From positions 44,963,754 through 45,027,753 of the forward strand of contig OV884011.1 in NCBI GenBank assembly GCA_930367205.1: DNA of 64,000 bases, written 5' to 3'. The notes below the pieces were generated by a model that was not told where the DNA came from, did not search any database, and saw nothing but the letters and a program-made list of their open reading frames with translations. Every line of letters begins with the position of its first letter. Position 1 is the first letter of the stretch. Made by a program: the position numbers and the translations under genes. Below, piece after piece: positions 58,890 through 64,000 of the stretch. The DNA comes from Acanthosoma haemorrhoidale. Lineage: Eukaryota; Arthropoda; Insecta; Hemiptera; Acanthosomatidae.

Positions 58890-60535
58890 AAAACCACATC
58901 TTTGTATCACCGAAGCAGCTCAAGGCGATTCTTCGCCGGTCTACACCCTACGGTCTACACCCCTACGGAAACCGAGCACCAGGGCACGACAGGATACAAA
59001 CAGTTCTGCTCAAACAAATGCCGAGTAGAGGGATAATACAACTCACAAACTTATACAACTCTTGTATAAGATTGCAGTATTTTCCTGACAAATGGAAGCA
59101 AACCATCTTATTTTCATTACTCAAGCCAGCAAAGAGCGGAGATCACCCAGCCCACTACCACCCGATCAGCTTGCTACCGCAAATGGGGATAATTTTAAAG
59201 AAAATTCTATTGATCTATCTCAAAAATTACTGTGCGGAAAATGACATCCACCAGAACAGACTGGATTTCAATCCAGTCTGAGTTGAGAACATCCCCTTCT
59301 AAAGCTACAGTCAGAAGCTAGACATAACTTGAATAGAAACATAGCCACGGCTATGATTTCCACAGACTCCACTCAGGCATTCTCACAGTACACTGTGTCA
59401 AATGCTCTGCGAACAGGAATGCCCGGAGCAACTCTATTCAATTCTGGCTAGCTTCCTGAACAACAGATCGTTGCGGGTGCGGGTGGTTGATAGCTTCTCT
59501 GAGCTGTGACACTGACCTGTGGAGTACCCCAAGGAGCCTTGTTATCCCCAGTACTGTTCAACGTGTACATGTCTGAAATTGTAGGAGCCCGATATAAAAA
59601 CACAACAGTTACTGCTTTCGCTGATGACATAGCGGTGAACAGTAGCAGCATGAGTCAATGTAGCTCTTAGACAGGCTGAAGTAACCTGTAACCAGATCAG
59701 TGAGATATTAGGGAGACGCAATATCTCTGTAAACATGTGGGTAAGACTGACTGTGTAATTTTCTCTTTCCAAAAGGAAAAAAGTCCACTGCCTACTTCTT
59801 ACACTGTAGAAACACAGAAAAACTCACCAGCCAACAACCTAGTATATCTGGGCATTAAAATGGACAGATACCTCCGTTTTAGTAACCATTTTGTGAGGAA
59901 GTTGAAGCAAACTCGCACGAAGTCTTACCGGCTTACGCATTTATTGACTTCCCCCAATCTATCACTGCGCCTAAAGCTCATGATATATAAGAGTGTGTTC
60001 AGGCCTGCTCTGCTGTATGGTGCACCGCTTGTTCGTCATCTGACGTATACGACAGCTCGGCGACTCCATCAATTCCAAAATACTTCATTCGAGCAACGGA
60101 GCAACAGTGAGCTTCATGAGATCTTTGAGCTGCCTACGGTGGATGAATTCATTCAATGTAGAGATATCAAATTTTTCGACTCACTACAATACTTGACGAA
60201 CCCGGTGGTTAACACGATAACCCCCGCTCCGTTCCTCTATCGATGGCAGGACGCTGTCCAGGCAGGAACGCTTTAGTATTTAGGTTATAGTTTTTAGGTT
60301 TTAGTTTGTAAGTTTCCCTCTTTGTGATCCGAAGGTGAGCCCCATCATCTAGTGCTGTATATTGTATATTGATCTTTTAACTTCAAAAAGAAATGTTTGA
60401 TTTTGTAATGCTACCATCCTTCAAATCTGAGTATTATCTGAGCATGAGGAGTATTATATTGTTAATATTTTTCATTGTATTTTTGATCATATATTGTAAA
60501 AAATTTTGAATAAAAGGGGTTTTGAAAAAAAAAAC
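58890..60535 (+). pseudogene. Jockey-type non-LTR retrotransposon, 5'-truncated, with 3' end
   Basis: The plus strand gives the RT in order. VSPKQLKAILRRSTPY and RAPGHDRIQ (58905-59000; a local duplication of CTACGGTCTACACCC at about 58937-58970 adds residues). LYNSCIRLQYFPDKWKQTIL, then HPISLLPQMG. A damaged motif A near 59350. CGVPQGALLSPVLFNVYMSEI near 59520-59580, split here for length. AFADDIAV (FADD 59617-59628). YLGIKMDRYLRF, then RPALLYGAPL and FELPTVDEFI up to the stop at 60274-60276. Stops and frameshifts at 59281-59530 and 59660-59740 disable it. A 3' UTR with AATAAA (60509-60514) and an A tail (60525-60534) marks the true 3' end. The endonuclease is missing. Confidence 0.9.
60509..60534 (+). 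terminator. Polyadenylation signal and genomic poly(A) tail of the jockey element
   Basis: AATAAA followed 10 bases later by ten A residues, the retroposed tail of the element. Confidence 0.75.
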
Positions 60536-61752
60536 TGATTTAAGGTCGATAGGAACTGATAAAAACTGACATGAGGAATGGCGTTTGGAGATGTGGAATT
60601 CTTCTGTATGAAGATCAAGATGAAAATAAGTAACACTGAACTTAGCATTGCAGCGTCTAACATGCATTTTTGGTAGAAAGGACTTGACCAACTAACCTGT
60701 GAACCCTGTTAGCAACCAATAACAGTATGCCATGCCCGGACATAGAAAGATACTATAATAGAACTATCCATACCAAGATACAAGAAAGACAGACATCACA
60801 AAACTTTTCAAACAGTATCACATTGATTAAGTTCTTAGTTAAGTTCGCAGAAAGTATACCCGTTCAAGTTTGTTGCTAACGAATCATATGATCTTAAATA
60901 TCATTCTAGTTACTAAAAAAAATGAACTTCAAGTTGGCAATACTCCCTTAGAATACTCACAGGCACCACTCAGACAATCATAAAACTGGCATAAGAACAT
61001 GCTAAACTCATATATTTCCACTCATAATCAGTAAAAACTGCACAAAAATTGCATGTCTAGATTGTAGCTAGTTCAACAAAGGCCAATAAACCAGAAGTGT
61101 TCGATAAAAAGCTCTTTCAGGGTATAGCTTTAAAGAAATCTGAATAGCTCAAAGTCAAATTTGTCGAGAAATTAGTATGACGACCTGGAATGTGTATGCC
61201 TGCTTACCATAACCTGAAGGACTAGACCGTGTTATATCTAACAGAAAGATTAGACTACGACTCAGTCTATACTCTGTTGTAGAAATTGTAAAACCCTCAT
61301 ATCCAGAGATGCGAAAATATCTCTGATACCATGGTTGTTTAATATGCAACAGATAAGGTTAAGGCGGAAAAAGAGCAAGGTAGAAATGCAGCTTAGTCTT
61401 GTTTCATGTTTGAAATTCCGATAACTTGAATGAAGGGAAGCTGCGTTCAGCTCAGTATTCTCCTTTTATTGTTGTTAGCCTAGCCAATATTCGTTTCGCT
61501 ATACATATTTTTTAAGTATAGTGACCTTTCCAGTAGTAAGTAGTCAACTGCATCATTCGATAGTTTCTTAAATATTAAAGTAACATTACTTATTTTATTT
61601 TTGCATGTAGTAATGTTGTCCGTTCGTTTGTGTGATTTTGAACGTCTTTGGCATTAAAAATAAATATGATGAGGGTTTGTGGTATGTCATCCTAATCAAT
61701 TACGAGAGCTTGACATGTGGTGGGATATAATGTTTGTGTGCTATGAAAGGAA
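60536..61752. other. No recognisable gene
   Basis: Moderately AT-rich, many interrupted frames, no motif. A 64-codon minus-strand ORF (61155-61349) is unassigned. Confidence 0.5.
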
Positions 61753-61995
61753 TGTCAGTGAAAGCAGTATTTAGAGTTAGAAGGTGGAGGAATGTGAGGT
61801 ATATGAGGCCGAGGAACATGCAAAAATAATTTCTACCGAATTAGTCATTTCCTTCGCCAATATATTCGGCTGATCACAAGACACATGCGAGGACCAGCTT
61901 CCTCCTCTACCTCATGTTCTACAACCACAGGAGCTCGGGCCTCATATACCTCACATTCCTCCACCTTCTAACTCTAAATACCGCTTTCACTGACA
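61753..61995. repeat. Long inverted repeat, 58-bp arms, 127-bp loop
   Basis: Left arm 61753-61810 and right arm 61938-61995 are reverse complements with a single mismatch (A in AAAGCAGTAT against G when the right arm is complemented). Arm text includes TTAGAGTTAGAAGGTGGAGG and GAATGTGAGGTATATGAGG. Transcribed in either direction it would fold into a 58-bp near-perfect duplex. No terminal target duplication was recognised. It could be a foldback element, a template-switch duplication or a hairpin RNA locus. Confidence 0.95.
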
Positions 61996-63429
61996 CTAAT
62001 TTATTATTAAGAATTTTATTGTTGTTATTGTGTTGTGATCTATTAAACTATTTCCTAGTTCGTGCTAATAGGGACAAGATTTTATTATATGGTTTTATAC
62101 CTTTTTTAATTTGAACTGGATTGGCAACAGCTATTATCACAACTGTAATATTTTTTTACCAGCATTAGCATTGTGTCTTGTGATCTTGAAATTTTACAGA
62201 GAACAAACAGCTGTCTGGGTCGATAATTGTAATTATTCTGTTTTCTAATAATCATGATTAATAGTCCGTTAGGCGATCAATAGGCAATTACCTTATACCA
62301 TTGTGCTATAGGAGAACAATCGAAAATGTTATAAGTTTTTGTTAATCATTTAAATAACATCATCGATACGACCATCCGCAGCTAATTTCCACTGACTGAG
62401 TATTAGATTGCTCTAAAATGACCGCTAGTTTTACCTGTCGCTGTGGCCCTCCGATTCCTTTGTCGAATAGGCTTCTGCCATCAGTTTCAAACTCAGTCTT
62501 ACTATATTAATTAGACCCTCCCAAAGAACCAACGTAAATTGCATTTCTACAATCTAATTGAAGTAAATTATTATATCTATTTCAGACAATCTTCCAACTG
62601 ACTGAGTCAGGTGTGTATTTGTTCGGTTGTTCTTGTAGTCAGTCTGTTACGAAATGGCTCTCTTCACTATCTCGCTTTTTTTTTCTTTTTTTTTTATGGT
62701 ATATGGTATGTGTCTGTAGGACATGATTTAACGTTCAGTTTTACCGCGGTGACCATTAGTGACATATTAGAGGTATTATTGCCTCCACAGTCTGTATTCA
62801 TGCAGTTTTACTCTTTAAACTGCTACCCATTGCTCAAATCCTTAGGTCCATAATGGTAAATGTATTGCAAACAGTTCGTTCGTAGACAAATAAAATTTTC
62901 GAACTAATTTTTAAGCATGGATTGGGGAAATATTAGTCAGTCAATATTTGGAAACGTATTGGGAATTTAACGCTTTTTGGTTCCAAATTATCAATCGGAA
63001 AGCCTGATTTAAAACCAATAATATTAAGTTATTAACGCCCCGAATAAGTTATAACAAGTTGTTCATTGCATTGAGGCGGTTGAAGTTCTGTTGAAAGAAA
63101 GAAGTACGAAGTAGAAGAACTTCTGCCCTATCGATTCGCCATAGCCATTGGGCACACACAAGCATCAGGTAAAACTAACAGAAGCACTTAAACTGGGTAC
63201 TCACATTCTAACAAAGGCGGGTCCGCCCAAGAACTTTTGAGCATCTCTTTTATCTTGGCTGTTCGAGCTCCTTGTTACACCCTTCGCGAATTTTCCTTGG
63301 TTATTGCCATGAATATCCCTATAAATTACAAGGTGATCATACCGATCCCGAAAGTATGGTGATGGTAAAGTATGGGATCCTCTTCTGCCCGTGCATATAT
63401 ATGTATAGAAAGTACGTAATGCATTACGG
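61996..63429. other. No recognisable gene
   Basis: AT-rich, with a T run at 62669-62694. ORFs are below 85 codons and without motif. Confidence 0.55.
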
Positions 63430-63453
63430 ACGCGCGCGTGCGTGTGTGTGTAT
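63430..63453. repeat. (GC/GT)n microsatellite
   Basis: ACGCGCGCGTGCGTGTGTGTGT-type alternating purine/pyrimidine run, split here from longer text. It could adopt Z-DNA. It is GC-rich in AT-rich surroundings. Confidence 0.85.
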
Positions 63454-63537
63454 GCAACACATCCCTCCCCCCGTTAAAATACTGAATGTATAAATAGAAA
63501 ATCACCTTCAGGCTAATTACAGGAACTAATTGTTCGT

Positions 63538-63616
63538 TCAACAACTTTATTATGATAAAATTACAATCTGCCTGATTGGGCTATATGTAATTGTGATAAA
63601 TGATCTCACTCATACC
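63538..63616 (-). mobile_element. 3' tail of another copy of the 26-kb jockey family
   Basis: Matches 26006-26080: CAACAACTTTATTATGATAAAATTACAATC against AACAGCTTTATTATAATAAAATTACAATC (compared in blocks), then ATATGTAATT, TGATAAATGATCTCA and CTCAT. On the minus strand it contains the same poly(A)-signal region (AATAAA) and so is the 3' end of a severely truncated insertion. Homology fades after about 63616. Neighbouring ORFs at 63530-63793 and 63610-63933 overlap it and are probably chance. Confidence 0.7.
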
Positions 63617-64000
63617 AATACAGGAATTAATAACAACTTAAGTTTCACAAACATCATGTTGTCAGCAATGCGGGAAAGGTGGGGCGGAATCATGATGTTC
63701 AATACCGGCTTGATAATGCTAGTAGTGTCTGACGTGGTATTGACTTTATTTATATTATTCAAAACTTGGCGGTGGGAGGGGGGCTCCAAGTAAAAGTGTG
63801 AATTTAAAATCCTATTGCACATATCTTTGCACTTCTTTGTTCTTATTTTTGTGTTTTTGTATAACTTGAGAGTGACAGTATAGGCTACTGAAAGCTCCTG
63901 TGAATAAGAAATAATTAACTTATTCGAATGCAAAAATAGGACAATAATTAATTAATTACACTTACTCACATGGCTAATAGTGGATTATTTTCATATATTT

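Noticed and set aside
59448..59772. Minus-strand ORFs of 67-76 codons
   Set aside because: Antisense shadows of the RT palm region containing FADD at 59617-59628.
61753..61995. miRNA precursor
   Set aside because: The 58-bp almost perfect stem with a 127-base loop is unlike canonical animal pre-miRNAs. Kept only as a long hairpin.

Overview
The window is AT-rich eukaryotic DNA with many long A/T runs, short scattered ORFs and no operon-like gene packing. It looks like the genome of an invertebrate, most likely an arthropod. The support is several 5'-truncated jockey/R1-type non-LTR retrotransposons, a Tc1-like transposase, a multi-copy LTR family, and two broken copies of a repeat-borne protein I remember as common in arthropod assemblies. 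I cannot name the species. I found no confident host gene, rRNA, tRNA or CRISPR array. The few unassigned ORFs could be exons, decayed transposon genes or chance.

Layout. 1-9.4 kb: an (AT)n microsatellite at the left edge, a compact cluster of potential RNA stems near 1.8-1.9 kb with a coding-like minus-strand stretch beside it, then plain AT-rich DNA. 9.4-21.2 kb: two diverged copies of LTR family A (9412-10080, 17455-18190), a two-block dispersed repeat (10.2-12.8 kb), a decayed endonuclease/reverse transcriptase fragment (14.6-15.0 kb), the longest unassigned minus-strand ORF (16.8-17.2 kb) and another repeat pair (18.2 and 21.0 kb). 24.4-29.8 kb: a hairpin-headed LTR-like segment, a minus-strand jockey-type 3' half with its 3' UTR, a frameshifted copy of the 'FPENLG' protein, and a second minus-strand RT relic.

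31-42.5 kb: LTR family A copies A3 (minus), A4 (plus) and A5 (plus, diverged), a 170-bp repeat shared with 52.6 kb, a second FPENLG relic, and a Tc1-like element whose outer terminal repeat and transposase N-terminus are readable. 47-55 kb: two more RT relics (plus at 47 kb, minus at 51.8 kb) and a clean solo LTR at 54418-55088 flanked by a 5-bp target duplication. 57.6-62 kb: a 40-bp minisatellite of 11.3 near-identical units open in all three forward frames, the best preserved jockey-type RT (58.9-60.5 kb, with poly(A) signal and tail), and an inverted repeat with 58-bp arms. The right edge has a GC/GT microsatellite and the 3' tail of another copy of the 26-kb jockey family.

The window therefore reads as a transposon graveyard rather than a working gene cluster. 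I see no evidence for an intact new biological system. The items most worth following up are the inverted repeat, the minisatellite, the structured block at 1.8 kb and the FPENLG family.
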